A stretch of DNA of 27,850 nucleotides, from contig JAWUWK010000105.1 in assembly GCA_034111875.1 (NCBI GenBank), positions 1 through 27,850 on the forward strand, written 5' to 3'. The translations under genes were made by a program, and so were the position numbers. Positions 1 through 8,877 of this stretch are shown here, one piece after another (the first letter of the stretch is position 1; the number at the start of each line of letters is the position of its first letter). Source of the DNA: Rs1 sp034111875 (GTDB lineage Bacteria; Pseudomonadota; Gammaproteobacteria; Pseudomonadales; Balneatricaceae). Below the pieces are notes generated by a model that saw only the letters and a program-made list of their open reading frames with translations, was not told the DNA's origin and did not search any database.

Positions 1-922
1 GCTCTTTTACCTCCCCCCCCTCGCAGTTGCCTCCCTGGCAGGTTCCGTTAATCTCAATTTATTAGTTCTTGGACGCTCCAGTCAAATCATTCAATGCATG
101 AACGCTCAAAAAATCCTCGATCAACTCTCGCAACGCCTAACTATTATTAATGCAACTTGTGTTGTCGCTATAGATGAAAAGTCAAGTCCCGCGCTGCGTA
201 AAAACGTAATTGTTCAATGTATATCGCGTTATCTCAAGTATCCAATGGTCGCGCCAAAGCTTGTGTGAGCGCCTTCAATACTGGGGCTTTGATGGCCGTC
301 AGCTGTTTACTAATAAAAACCATTAACGCAGTTTTAAGGCCGCTAACTGTTGCCAGTATCCAATGCTCAAAGGTTCTTGCTCAGTGTTAAATTTAGCTGC
401 CAATATCAATTGTAAAGCAGAACACTTAAGTCAATTTGGGTTAATGGGCTCCGTATTGGCAAAAGGTTTAATTGGGATCGAAAGCCTAAGATCGGTTTGC
501 TAAATATAGGTTCTGAAGCTAACAAAGGCTTGGGAGCTGTGAGAGAAGTGGGTGATTTGTTAGCGCTGCAAAGTGATCTAAATTGTCGTGTTTTTATTGA
601 GGCGTATGATGTTTTTGCCGACAGGGTAGATGTTGTTGTTTGAGATGATTTTGCGGGTAGCATTGTACTTAAAACCATTGAAGGCTTGGCAAAAATGATT
701 CATATAAAAGTGGCGCGCGATTCGAAAAAGATTTGTTCAGATCTGTTCGGACCTGGTTTGTTGAGCTTGAAAATAGCGCTGGTAAAGTCTCATGGCGAGG
801 CTAATCAAGTAGGTTTTGGGTATGCTATAGATAAAGTTATCAATGCAGTGACATGTGATTCACCTGAAATGATTACGCGGGGGGTGGCCGCTGAGGTGGC
901 AAAAGAGAACTTAGCCTCATAG
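1..922 (+). pseudogene. plsX: plsX remnant (phosphate acyltransferase), multiply disrupted; 5' end outside window
   Basis: PlsX makes acyl-phosphate from acyl-ACP for the PlsY route of phospholipid synthesis. Consecutive stretches match PlsX in order but sit in different frames: NLNLLVLG (from 50, frame 2), ACVSAFNTGALM (from about 259, frame 1), LNLAANINC and FGLMGSVLAK (from 384, frame 3), then KPKIGLLNIGSEANKG (from 482, frame 2). In VVV*DDFAGSIVLKT the family's VCDGF cysteine codon is replaced by TGA at 641-643. The tail ALVKSHGEANQVGFGYAI (up to 922) is again PlsX, but the segment between LKTIEGLAKMI and the KSHG motif is clearly shorter than in E. coli PlsX. That gives at least three frameshifts, one nonsense codon and a deletion, so no working enzyme is expected. 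An open frame from ATG 686 could give a 78-residue C-terminal fragment, which I regard as part of the remnant. Position just upstream of fabD is the normal one. Identification is firm; when it died is unknown. Confidence 0.88.
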
Positions 923-1060
923 ACAAGTTTATATGGTGAGAGAAATGTTGATTGTTGCTTCTATTTTTATTGCGATATTGTAGAATCGATTAAAGATGAG
1001 TGTTTTATATAGTACTCTATCTTGAGTTCTAATATAACCAGTTAACAGAGTGGAAGGCTA

Positions 1061-1993
1061 ATGTCACAACTGAAAGTGTTTGTTTTTCCGGGGCAAGGGT
1101 CCCAACAAATGGGCATGCTAGCAGCGCTGGCGGTCGAAAATCCCATCATCGAGCAAACTTTTGCACAGGCTTCAGCTGTATTAGGTTACGACCTTTGGGC
1201 GCTAGTACAAAAGGGTCCAGCAGAAGATTTAAATCAAACAGAGCGCACTCAGCCTGCGCTGCTATGTGCCAGTGTTGCGCTCTGGCGTTTATGGAATTAC
1301 AGAGGCGAAGAGGCACCTGCAGTGATGGCGGGGCATAGTTTAGGCGAATACTCTGCCTTAGTTTGTGCCGGTGCCTTGGTATTTACCGATGCTATCGAAC
1401 TAGTTCGCTTGCGCGGTGAATACATGCAACAGGCAGTGCCTGCGGGTGTAGGTGCTATGTCAGCCGTGCTAGGCTTAAGTGATGCCTTGGTTGAAGAAGC
1501 GTGCAAAGAGGCGCAATCAGAAGGTGTTGTCGCCGCGGCTAATTATAATTGTCCCGGTCAGGTTGTTATTGCCGGTGAAAAGCACGCTGTCGCAAGAGCA
1601 ATGCTGTTGTGTAAGGACAAAGGTGCTAAAAGAGCCATCGAGCTGCCCGTGAGTGTGCCATCTCACTGTGATTTAATGCGACCGGCTGCCGAAAAGCTAG
1701 CAAATTCCCTGCAGGCTATTGAAATTAAAATGCCGCAGTTGAAAGTGATTCAAAATGTCTCTGCCAAAACGCCTGAATCTGTAGCCCAAATCAAAGCTAA
1801 TTTGATAGCTCAATTATACAGCCCCGTGTTGTGGACTGCATCGATGCAAGCTATTGTGGCAGAAGGTGTCGTAGAGTCAATAGAATGTGGCCCGGGAAAA
1901 GTGTTGTCAGGGCTCAATAAAAAAATTCATAAAGCGCTGGTACTCAATACATTAGCAGATGTTGCTGGATGGGAAAAAGCCACCAGTAAATAA
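1061..1993 (+). CDS. fabD: Malonyl-CoA:ACP transacylase FabD
   Basis: Transfers malonyl from CoA to acyl carrier protein, supplying the extender unit for type II fatty-acid synthesis in the cytosol. The protein has 310 residues, normal for FabD. The GQGSQ motif is at residues 11-15, the nucleophile elbow GHSLGEYSALV at 91-101 has catalytic Ser93, Arg118 lies in VRLRGEY, and catalytic His202 lies in VPSHCDLM. The ATG at 1061 follows a GGAAGG ribosome site at a good distance. It is the first intact gene after the broken plsX, leaving 138 bases that probably must hold a promoter if transcription from upstream was lost; I could not fix -35/-10 boxes there. fabG follows after 53 bases. Confidence 0.97.
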   Translation: MSQLKVFVFPGQGSQQMGMLAALAVENPIIEQTFAQASAVLGYDLWALVQKGPAEDLNQTERTQPALLCASVALWRLWNYRGEEAPAVMAGHSLGEYSALVCAGALVFTDAIELVRLRGEYMQQAVPAGVGAMSAVLGLSDALVEEACKEAQSEGVVAAANYNCPGQVVIAGEKHAVARAMLLCKDKGAKRAIELPVSVPSHCDLMRPAAEKLANSLQAIEIKMPQLKVIQNVSAKTPESVAQIKANLIAQLYSPVLWTASMQAIVAEGVVESIECGPGKVLSGLNKKIHKALVLNTLADVAGWEKATSK

Positions 1994-2046
1994 TTTTAAA
2001 TCACGCATTTGTAGTGATAGTAATGATGAAGGAATAGGAAAATACG

Positions 2047-2790
2047 ATGAGCATAGAAGGTAAAATAGCATTAGTCACAGGCGCTACTCGGGGCATAGGT
2101 AAAGCGATAGCAATCGAACTGGGGCGTCAAGGAGTCGTTGTTATTGGTACGGCAACAAGTGAAAGTGGTGCTGGTTCTATCTCTGAATATTTAGCAGCTG
2201 CTGATATCAAAGGCGCGGGAATGCCGCTGGACGTGGCCAGTGATGAATCTGTCGCCGCGACAATCAAACGCGTCAATGATGAATACGGCGCCGTTTCTAT
2301 ATTGGTGAATAATGCGGGTATAACCAAAGATAACTTAATGATGCGTATGAAAGCCGTTGAATGGGATCAAGTGATTAATACTAATCTGTCTTCACTGTAC
2401 CGAGTCTCAAAAGCGTGCCTGCGTGGCATGAGTAAACAACGTTGGGGCAGAATCGTCAGTGTGAGTTCAGTTGTGGCTTCGATGGGCAACGCGGGTCAAA
2501 CTAATTATGCGGCTTCGAAAGCAGGAATGGAAGGTTTTTCACGCGCTTTGGCCTGTGAAATTGGTAGCCGTAATGTCACCGTTAACTGTGTTGCCCCCGG
2601 TTTTATTGATACCGATATGACTAAAAACCTTGCGGATGAACACAAAGAAAACCTACAGTCTAAAATACCGCTGAATCGATTGGGACAGCCTGAAGAAATA
2701 GCCGCGGTTGTTGGGTTTTTAGCCAGTGATGCCGCGTCTTATGTGACCGGAGAGACGATTCAAGTTAACGGTGGCATGTACATGGCTTAG
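2047..2790 (+). CDS. fabG: 3-oxoacyl-ACP reductase FabG
   Basis: NADPH-dependent reduction of 3-oxoacyl-ACP to 3-hydroxyacyl-ACP, the first reduction in each elongation cycle. A 247-residue short-chain dehydrogenase. The cofactor motif TGATRGIG is at residues 11-18, NNAG at 88-91, and the catalytic set is Asn113 (NTNLSS), Ser141 (SVV), Tyr154 and Lys158 (YAASK). The C-terminal SYVTGETIQVNGGMYM is typical of FabG rather than of other SDRs. An AAGGAAT ribosome site precedes the ATG. It lies between fabD and acpP as in most gammaproteobacteria. A 199-base gap separates it from acpP, suggesting that acpP also has its own promoter. Confidence 0.97.
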   Translation: MSIEGKIALVTGATRGIGKAIAIELGRQGVVVIGTATSESGAGSISEYLAAADIKGAGMPLDVASDESVAATIKRVNDEYGAVSILVNNAGITKDNLMMRMKAVEWDQVINTNLSSLYRVSKACLRGMSKQRWGRIVSVSSVVASMGNAGQTNYAASKAGMEGFSRALACEIGSRNVTVNCVAPGFIDTDMTKNLADEHKENLQSKIPLNRLGQPEEIAAVVGFLASDAASYVTGETIQVNGGMYMA

Positions 2791-2989
2791 TGTTGATTTT
2801 TCTTAAGAACCTCTAATTCAGAGCGAGATTGTCAAAAAGCGTCATTTGTGATTGATATTCTCAGAAATTTGTTGATAATTGCGTGATCTAATCGATTTAA
2901 GAATTACCCCTTATTTCTAACTCGGTAATGATTAAATAATAAAAGAGAGTATCACCTGTGATGCTATTTGATAAACAATAGGAAAAGTT

Positions 2990-3223
2990 ATGAGTAATAT
3001 TGAAGATCGCGTTAAGAAAATTGTTGCAGAACAGTTAGGTGTTAAAGTAGAAGAAGTGACAAATCCTGCTTCTTTTGTAGATGATCTAGGCGCGGACTCT
3101 CTAGATACCGTTGAGCTAGTAATGGCTTTGGAAGAAGAATTTGAAACTGAAATTCCCGATGAAGAAGCAGAAAAAATTACGACTGTTCAGTTGGCAATTG
3201 ATTACGTAAACTCCAACCAGTAA
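2990..3223 (+). CDS. acpP: Acyl carrier protein AcpP
   Basis: Carries growing acyl chains on a phosphopantetheine arm. The product has 77 residues and is strongly acidic, as expected. The attachment motif GADSLDTVELVM puts the modified serine at Ser37, followed by the acidic recognition helix ALEEEFETEIPDEEAEKI. The ATG follows an AGGAAAA ribosome site. The 199-base leader holds an inverted repeat (ATTACC at 2903-2908, GGTAAT at 2924-2929) of unknown meaning. A strong terminator follows at 3257-3294, so acpP messages probably end there in part, which would let this very abundant protein be expressed above its neighbours. That last point is inference from layout. Confidence 0.98.
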   Translation: MSNIEDRVKKIVAEQLGVKVEEVTNPASFVDDLGADSLDTVELVMALEEEFETEIPDEEAEKITTVQLAIDYVNSNQ

Positions 3224-3256
3224 TCGAACCTACATTCTGTAGATTTGATCTAAGCA

Positions 3257-3294
3257 AAGCCGTTACTATTTAGTTAGAACGGCTTTTCTTTTTT
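3257..3294 (+). terminator. Rho-independent terminator after acpP
   Basis: An 8-base stem, AAGCCGTT (3257-3264) with AACGGCTT (3278-3285), encloses a 13-base loop and runs into TTCTTTTTT. It lies 33 bases after the acpP stop codon. The stem plus T-run is the standard intrinsic form. Confidence 0.85.
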
Positions 3295-3496
3295 GGGCCG
3301 CTTTATTCTGGTAATTCAAAAGCACATTCTTAGCTTTGACTCAACTGCTAGCTAACGGATTTAGATAATAGCGCATAGACCTTTTTGAAATGCTTTTTTA
3401 GTACATAAAAAACTCACACAATAAAATTTGAATACACTTCTATTTTACTATTTAATGCATTAAAAATAGACGTTCATGAGCAATGGGAGAATCACA

Positions 3497-4741
3497 ATGT
3501 CTCGTAGAAGAGTGGTAGTTACCGGATTAGGCGCTTTAACCCCGGTCGGTAACACTGTTGGTGACAGTTGGAAAGCAGTGTTAGCAGGACACAGCGGTGC
3601 GGCTCCCATAACCCATTTTGATGCCTCTGCTTACACTACTAATTTTTCAGCATCAATCAAAAACTTCGACATTAGTCCCTATATGAATCCGAAAGATGCG
3701 AGACGCATGGATTTGTTTATTCAATACGGTCTAGCGGCGGCCTTTCAAGCGGTCGCTGATAGCGGTATTGAAGCCACTGAAGAAAATGCGGCACGTATTG
3801 GTTGCGCGATCGGCTCCGGTATTGGCGGTTTGTCAATGATAGAGTCAACTTACGACCTGATTAGTAATTCTGGGCCACGTAAAGTGTCGCCCTTTTTTGT
3901 TCCTGGCAGTATTATCAATATGATTGCGGGCCATCTGGCGATTAAATTCGGTTTCAAAGGTCCCAATATCGCAATCACCACCGCCTGTACGACAGGTACC
4001 CATAATATTGGTCAGGCAATGCGCATGATCCAATACGGTGATGCGGATGTGATGGTGGCCGGTGGTGCAGAAATGGCGACGACTAAGCTGGGCCTAGGTG
4101 GTTTCTCAGCGGCCAGAGCACTGTCTAAGAGAAATGATGACCCGCAAGCGGCGAGTCGCCCTTGGGATGTTGATCGCGATGGCTTCGTACTCGGTGATGG
4201 CGCCGGTATTCTAGTGTTAGAAGAATACGAAAGAGCTAAAGCCCGGGGCGCCAATATTTACTGTGAATTGGCCGGTTTTGGGATGAGTGATGATGCGCAT
4301 CACATTACCGCGCCTCCAGTGACCGGTGAAGGGGCGGCGATGTCTATGGAAAATGCCGTTAAAGATGCAGAAAAAGGGGATAAGCTAAAGGCGGTTAATT
4401 ACGTCAATGCGCACGGTACTTCTACTCCGGCAGGTGACATTGCAGAAACGAATGCCGCAAAAAGATTATTTGGCGAAGACGTATCAAACATGCGCATGAG
4501 CTCAACAAAGTCTATGACTGGCCATTTGCTCGGTGCAGCAGGTGCCGTAGAGGCAATATTTTGTGCCTTGGCAATACGTGATCAAGTGGCGCCTCCAACA
4601 ATTAATCTAGACAACCCATCCCAAGGTTGTGATTTGAATTATGTTGCCCACAGCGCCCAGGAATGTCGAATAGACGCCGCAATCTCAAACTCGTTTGGGT
4701 TTGGTGGAACTAATGGTAGCTTATTGTTCCGTAAAATCTAA
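3497..4741 (+). CDS. fabF: 3-oxoacyl-ACP synthase II FabF
   Basis: Condenses malonyl-ACP with acyl-ACP to elongate fatty acids; FabF also governs elongation of unsaturated chains. I chose the ATG at 3497 (414 residues, the usual FabF length) because GGGAGA lies seven bases upstream; an in-frame ATG at 3476 would add MSNGRIT with no better support. In the chosen numbering the catalytic triad is Cys164 (TTACTTGTH), His306 (NAHGTSTP) and His343 (TKSMTGHLLGAAGA), with Lys338 in STKSMTGH. The glycine-rich end SNSFGFGGTNGSL is typical of ketosynthases. The 270 bases before it hold the acpP terminator, so a separate promoter is likely. pabC starts 15 bases after its stop. Confidence 0.96.
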   Translation: MSRRRVVVTGLGALTPVGNTVGDSWKAVLAGHSGAAPITHFDASAYTTNFSASIKNFDISPYMNPKDARRMDLFIQYGLAAAFQAVADSGIEATEENAARIGCAIGSGIGGLSMIESTYDLISNSGPRKVSPFFVPGSIINMIAGHLAIKFGFKGPNIAITTACTTGTHNIGQAMRMIQYGDADVMVAGGAEMATTKLGLGGFSAARALSKRNDDPQAASRPWDVDRDGFVLGDGAGILVLEEYERAKARGANIYCELAGFGMSDDAHHITAPPVTGEGAAMSMENAVKDAEKGDKLKAVNYVNAHGTSTPAGDIAETNAAKRLFGEDVSNMRMSSTKSMTGHLLGAAGAVEAIFCALAIRDQVAPPTINLDNPSQGCDLNYVAHSAQECRIDAAISNSFGFGGTNGSLLFRKI

Positions 4742-4756
4742 CAGACTTAAATCCCC

Positions 4757-5626
4757 ATGGCTGAATTTCTTGTAAATGGACAGAAACAGCAGCAACTGCA
4801 TGTTGCTGATAGAGGCTTAAGCTATGGTGATGGTGTGTTTGAAACTATCGCCGTTGTTAAAGGTAAAGCCCTCTTGTGGAATGCACATTTACAACGTATG
4901 CGTATGGGTGCAAAGCGCTTAAATATTGACTTCTGCTCCCAACTGGAAGAAGACTTTTATGCCGACTTTCAATTATTATGCGCCGCCTTTGAAAGCAGTG
5001 GGGTGCTAAAGCTTATCTTGACCCGCGGTATTGGTGAGCGCGGCTATAAAATTGACCCTAGCGCCGCGGTCACCCGTATTGCGGTTATTTCCAGCCTTCC
5101 GGATATGTCGTTTGAGCAACAGCAAGGTATCTCTGTTTTCTTGTGTCGCACGCAACTCGCTAGACAGCCGCTGTTAGCCGGAATCAAACATTTGAATCGC
5201 CTAGAGCAAGTAATAGCGCGCAGTGAATGGAGTGATCCGAGCATTACTGAAGGCTTAGTCTGTGATACTCAAGGCAATATTATAGAGGGCTGTATGAGTA
5301 ATCTGTTTTGGTTGCATGACAACCAGTTATTCACACCTGACTTATCGTTTGCCGGTGTCGCCGGTGTGGTGCGTGATGCACTGATCGAATTATGTAAAAT
5401 ACAGCAGATTATAGAAGTAAAACAAGGCCATTATCCATTGCTTGCGCTGGCCTCAGCCGAGGAAATGTTTGTCTGTAATAGTGTCTTCGGTATCTTGCCA
5501 GTGGTGGACGTAAAGGGAGGTAATCCAGAACTTATATTTTCTAATGCACCCTTACCTATTGGTGCTCTCACCCAAACACTGCAACAGCGCTTGCAGCAAT
5601 TCTATTTAAAGGTAGCCTGGCAGTGA
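4757..5626 (+). CDS. pabC: Aminodeoxychorismate lyase PabC
   Basis: PLP enzyme that splits 4-amino-4-deoxychorismate into p-aminobenzoate and pyruvate for folate synthesis. A 289-residue class IV aminotransferase fold. The start DRGLSYGDGVFETI is typical, and the PLP lysine is Lys144 in AGIKHLNRLEQVIA. The C-terminal EMFVCNSVFGILPV is also characteristic of PabC. No clear Shine-Dalgarno sequence precedes the ATG; with only 15 bases from fabF, translational coupling is probable. Its last four bases overlap the mltG start (GTGA). Branched-chain aminotransferases share the fold, but length, context and motifs favour PabC. Confidence 0.93.
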   Translation: MAEFLVNGQKQQQLHVADRGLSYGDGVFETIAVVKGKALLWNAHLQRMRMGAKRLNIDFCSQLEEDFYADFQLLCAAFESSGVLKLILTRGIGERGYKIDPSAAVTRIAVISSLPDMSFEQQQGISVFLCRTQLARQPLLAGIKHLNRLEQVIARSEWSDPSITEGLVCDTQGNIIEGCMSNLFWLHDNQLFTPDLSFAGVAGVVRDALIELCKIQQIIEVKQGHYPLLALASAEEMFVCNSVFGILPVVDVKGGNPELIFSNAPLPIGALTQTLQQRLQQFYLKVAWQ

Positions 5627-6660
5627 AAAAGTTTTTTATTACATGTCTGTTGTTAATTGTAATCGCGGCGTCCAGTGCATTTTATGTTTGGCAAGATATT
5701 CACAAAGTGATGTCTAGTGCGGTATTTATTGAAGGCGTAAATAAAACCTTTATTGTCAAGCGCGGTGTCGGTTTTAGTCGTTTAACCGAGGAGCTTAAAG
5801 CGGCCAAACTTATCGATAATGATTTGTACTTCAAGCTCTATGCAAAATATTATCAAGCGGGGAAAAATATTAAGGCAGGTGAGTACTCTGTGGTTGCAGG
5901 CACCGATCCTATTGCATTACTCGAATTATTTTCCTCTGGCAAGGTAGTGAGTCACAATGTGTCTTTTATTGAGGGGTCAAACGCAAAAGAGTTGCGGGCA
6001 CAGCTGCTCAATCACCGTCAGATTCTAGTTTTGAAAAGCACTGAAATGAGCGAGGTCGAGTTATTACAGGCGATAGGGGCTAAGGAAAAAAAATTAGAGG
6101 GCCTGCTTCTCGCTGAAACTTATAAGGTAGAGCGCGGTAGCACTGATATCGCATTGTTGAAGCGGGCTTATCAAAGCATGCAGAGAATATTAGCCAAGCA
6201 GTGGCAGCAGCGCGATTTCAAACTTCCCTATAAAACCCCTTATGAAGCCTTAATTATGGCGTCGATAGTTGAAAAAGAAACAGGTGCATCAAAGGAGCGC
6301 CCAGTGATTGCTGGAGTGTTTGTTAACCGTATGAATATACGTATGAGATTGCAAACAGATCCGACAGTTATTTATGGTATGGGGGATAGATATAAGGGTA
6401 ATATTACTCGTGCAGATCTGCGTCGCCCCACAGCTTACAATACCTATGTGATCAAGCGACTACCACCGTCACCTATTGCAACCGTGGGGCCTGAGGCGAT
6501 AAAGGCGGCGCTTAACCCAGAAAAGACTAAATACTTGTATTTTGTGGCTAAGGGTGACGGCACCCATCAGTTCTCAAAAAATTTGCGCGACCACAATAAT
6601 GCCGTTAGGCGATATCAGCTAAAACGTAAAAAAAGCTATCGCTCGTCTGTGTCTAACTAG
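5623..6660 (+). CDS. mltG: Endolytic murein transglycosylase MltG (YceG)
   Basis: Inner-membrane lytic transglycosylase that cleaves nascent glycan strands and is thought to end their polymerisation. The product has 345 residues. A hydrophobic segment at about residues 4-22 is the membrane anchor, followed by a LysM-like region at about 40-110 and the YceG catalytic domain. The catalytic glutamate is Glu217 in MASIVEKETG, followed by the family signature RPVIAGVFVNRM and LQTDPTVIYGMG. It starts with GTG overlapping the pabC stop, a strong sign of coupled translation. The lysine-rich C-terminus is ordinary. tmk follows 17 bases later. Confidence 0.95.
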   Translation: MKKFFITCLLLIVIAASSAFYVWQDIHKVMSSAVFIEGVNKTFIVKRGVGFSRLTEELKAAKLIDNDLYFKLYAKYYQAGKNIKAGEYSVVAGTDPIALLELFSSGKVVSHNVSFIEGSNAKELRAQLLNHRQILVLKSTEMSEVELLQAIGAKEKKLEGLLLAETYKVERGSTDIALLKRAYQSMQRILAKQWQQRDFKLPYKTPYEALIMASIVEKETGASKERPVIAGVFVNRMNIRMRLQTDPTVIYGMGDRYKGNITRADLRRPTAYNTYVIKRLPPSPIATVGPEAIKAALNPEKTKYLYFVAKGDGTHQFSKNLRDHNNAVRRYQLKRKKSYRSSVSN

Positions 6661-6677
6661 CCTCTAGGAACTAGAAA

Positions 6678-7319
6678 ATGAGTATTTCGCGTATTAAAAC
6701 CGGTCGATTTATTAGCATAGAAGGGACTGAAGGCGTAGGTAAGAGCACCAATGTCGCGTTTGTCAAACAGCGTATAGAAGCGGCTGGAATTGAGCTTGTA
6801 CTGACCCGTGAGCCTGGTGGAACAGCTCTGGCAGAACAAATACGAGATTTGCTCTTATCCCCTAGAGCCGAAAAAATGTCAGTGGATACTGAACTACTGC
6901 TGGTTTTCGCAGCAAGAGCCCAGCACATCAATGCCGTTATTGGGCCAGCACTTGCAAGGGGGGCTTGGGTATTGAGTGATAGGTTTACCGATGCGACGTA
7001 TGCTTACCAAGGTTTTGGGCGACAGATTGAGCTAGCGCGTATTACTCAATTAGAAACTTTTGTGCAAGGCGCGTTGCGACCTGATGTAACCATTTTGTTA
7101 GATGCACCTGTTGCAATCGGCTTGGCTAGAGCGAGTGCAAGGGGAGCGTTAGATCGCATAGAACAGGAAGAGCAGGATTTTTTCGAGCGCGTGCGCGAGG
7201 GTTACCATTGGCAAATGGAAAAGGAACCACAGCGTTTCTGCCTGGTTGATGCCAGCCGAGATTTAGCCAGTGTTGAACAACAAGTTGATTACATATTGAA
7301 AACTCAATTGGGCCTTTAA
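6678..7319 (+). CDS. tmk: Thymidylate kinase Tmk
   Basis: Phosphorylates dTMP to dTDP with ATP, an essential step in DNA precursor supply. The product has 213 residues. The P-loop GTEGVGKST is at residues 16-24, the REPGGT motif near 44-49, and the DRF motif at 101-103 is followed by the TYAYQGFGR signature. A lid region, RASARGALDRIEQEEQDFF, is present. TAGGA precedes the ATG. holB starts one base after its stop, so the two are almost certainly co-translated. Confidence 0.96.
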   Translation: MSISRIKTGRFISIEGTEGVGKSTNVAFVKQRIEAAGIELVLTREPGGTALAEQIRDLLLSPRAEKMSVDTELLLVFAARAQHINAVIGPALARGAWVLSDRFTDATYAYQGFGRQIELARITQLETFVQGALRPDVTILLDAPVAIGLARASARGALDRIEQEEQDFFERVREGYHWQMEKEPQRFCLVDASRDLASVEQQVDYILKTQLGL

Positions 7320-7320
7320 A

Positions 7321-8334
7321 ATGGACGTAGCATCCAGATATCATGCGTTGACGACAAATCTGTATCCCTGGTTTGAGCCACAGTGGTTGAGGGTAAGACA
7401 GTTATTTGATGACAAAAAGTTACCTCATGCACTAATCGTCAACGGTACTAAAGGTATAGGAAAATTACACTTTTCTGCCAGTGTGGCGCAACTTGTGCTC
7501 TGTCAGGATCAACAGCCATCTGGCGCCTGCAATCAATGTCGTAGCTGCCAATTGTTCACCTCCAGTGGTCACCCAGATTTATATCACCTCGCACCTGAAG
7601 ACTCAGGCGGACAAATAAAAGTTGATCAGGTCAGAGACCTGAGTAACTTTATGCACAAGTCATCCCAACAAGGCGGTTATCGAGTGGTGATTTTAGAGCC
7701 TGCAGAAGCCATGAATATATCCGCTGCGAATGCATTACTCAAAACCTTGGAAGAGCCCGGAAAGAACTCTTTATTATTGCTTATATCGCATCAATTAGGC
7801 CAAGTGATGCCCACCATCAAAAGTCGTTGCCAGCGAATTGACTGTGCGCTTCCCGATAAAAATTTGGCGGTTGCCTGGTTACAAGAAGCGCTAATAATAG
7901 AACAGATTGTGGCTGAGCAGTTACTTAAAGTAGTGCATGGAGCACCGTTACAAGGACTTGATTTTAAACAGCGTGGCGACCAAGCATTAAGAGCTGAATT
8001 CTTAACCGGATTAAAAAATATATTACAAAAAAAAACCAGCCCATTAACGCTCGCCTCTCAATACGTGAAAGCAGATTTGCGTTTATTACTGGCTTGGTTA
8101 TACAGTTTATTGGTTGATGTCAGTAGGCTACATCTCATTGATAGTAAAGTAAACATTGTTAATGCTGACATGACAAAGATGCTGAGCGTAATTGCTAAGC
8201 GCAGTAACATACAACAGATTTATCAACTATCTGACAAAGTTCAGCGCCAACGCGCGGCATTATTGGCGCATCAAAATCCAAATAAGCAATTGTTATTAGA
8301 AGATTTGTTGTTAGATTGGAATAATTTGCTATAA
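7321..8334 (+). CDS. holB: DNA polymerase III subunit delta' (HolB)
   Basis: Part of the clamp loader that places the sliding clamp on DNA. The product has 337 residues and an AAA+ architecture. A P-loop-like GTKGIGKL lies at residues 42-49. Four cysteines (Cys61, 70, 73, 76) form the expected zinc module. The SRC motif (Ser168-Cys170) supplies the arginine finger used on the neighbouring subunit, and the sensor region NALLKTLEEPG is clear. The C-terminal third is divergent, as usual for delta'. DnaX shares the N-terminal fold, but the size and the place after tmk identify HolB. Confidence 0.93.
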   Translation: MDVASRYHALTTNLYPWFEPQWLRVRQLFDDKKLPHALIVNGTKGIGKLHFSASVAQLVLCQDQQPSGACNQCRSCQLFTSSGHPDLYHLAPEDSGGQIKVDQVRDLSNFMHKSSQQGGYRVVILEPAEAMNISAANALLKTLEEPGKNSLLLLISHQLGQVMPTIKSRCQRIDCALPDKNLAVAWLQEALIIEQIVAEQLLKVVHGAPLQGLDFKQRGDQALRAEFLTGLKNILQKKTSPLTLASQYVKADLRLLLAWLYSLLVDVSRLHLIDSKVNIVNADMTKMLSVIAKRSNIQQIYQLSDKVQRQRAALLAHQNPNKQLLLEDLLLDWNNLL

Positions 8335-8422
8335 GATGTTTAGATAGGCAGATTGTGTATTATAAGCGTATTGATTGAATATAAAGAAAACACCGGCATA
8401 ATAACGATAAGGGCATTGAATT

Positions 8423-8824
8423 TTGGTCACAATTTCAAATAACAATGATATCCACGTGGAGAGCGTTGCAGATATATTGCCGATGAAACCGCGCATGAGT
8501 CATGGTATTCTAACGCTAGTTCTTCAAGAGAAGCAGTCGATCTACGAAGCTTATATGCCTTTTGTTAAAGGCGGTGGTTTATTTATTCAGACCAACCGCG
8601 AGTTTCATCTTGGCGAAGAAGTGTTTGCTTTGTTACAAATCATGGATGAGTTAGACAAAACCCCAATTACCGGAAAAGTGATATGGATGACGCCGAAATC
8701 ACCGCAAAATAGTAAAAAGCAAGGTGTTGGGATTCAAATTTCCAATGAAGATAATGACCTTGTGAAAAAAATTGAGACCTATCTTGCAGGTTACAATACC
8801 AATTCAAGTACTCAAACCCTTTGA
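8423..8824 (+). CDS. pilZ: PilZ-domain protein, type IV pilus PilZ type
   Basis: Matches the small PilZ protein needed for type IV pilus assembly in Pseudomonas, including YEAYMPFVKGGGLFIQTN, LGEEVFALL, ITGKVIWMTPK and GVGIQ. The product is 133 residues, with an N-terminal extension of about 20 before the domain. I accept a TTG start at 8423 because TAAGGG (8408-8413) lies nine bases upstream; a later ATG at residue 21 (MKPRMSHG) is an alternative giving a protein nearer the Pseudomonas length. The domain lacks the RxxxR c-di-GMP motif, as does Pseudomonas PilZ, so it probably acts through protein contacts. Its position between holB and tatD is the Pseudomonas arrangement. Confidence 0.9.
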   Translation: MVTISNNNDIHVESVADILPMKPRMSHGILTLVLQEKQSIYEAYMPFVKGGGLFIQTNREFHLGEEVFALLQIMDELDKTPITGKVIWMTPKSPQNSKKQGVGIQISNEDNDLVKKIETYLAGYNTNSSTQTL

Positions 8825-8877
8825 TTATCGTCTGCTGTTAATAGCCTTCCATCTACTGCGAACCCTACCGATTCCCT

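Noticed and set aside
406..678. A 90-codon frame antisense to the plsX remnant
   Set aside because: It mirrors clear PlsX coding text and its own product matches no family pattern.
923..1060. Absence of fabH between plsX and fabD as an unusual loss
   Set aside because: The Pseudomonas-type cluster normally lacks fabH here, so its absence says nothing special.
2903..2929. Inverted repeat ATTACC / GGTAAT before acpP as a terminator
   Set aside because: There is no T-run and the stem is only six bases; it could be a regulatory site but nothing supports a specific call.
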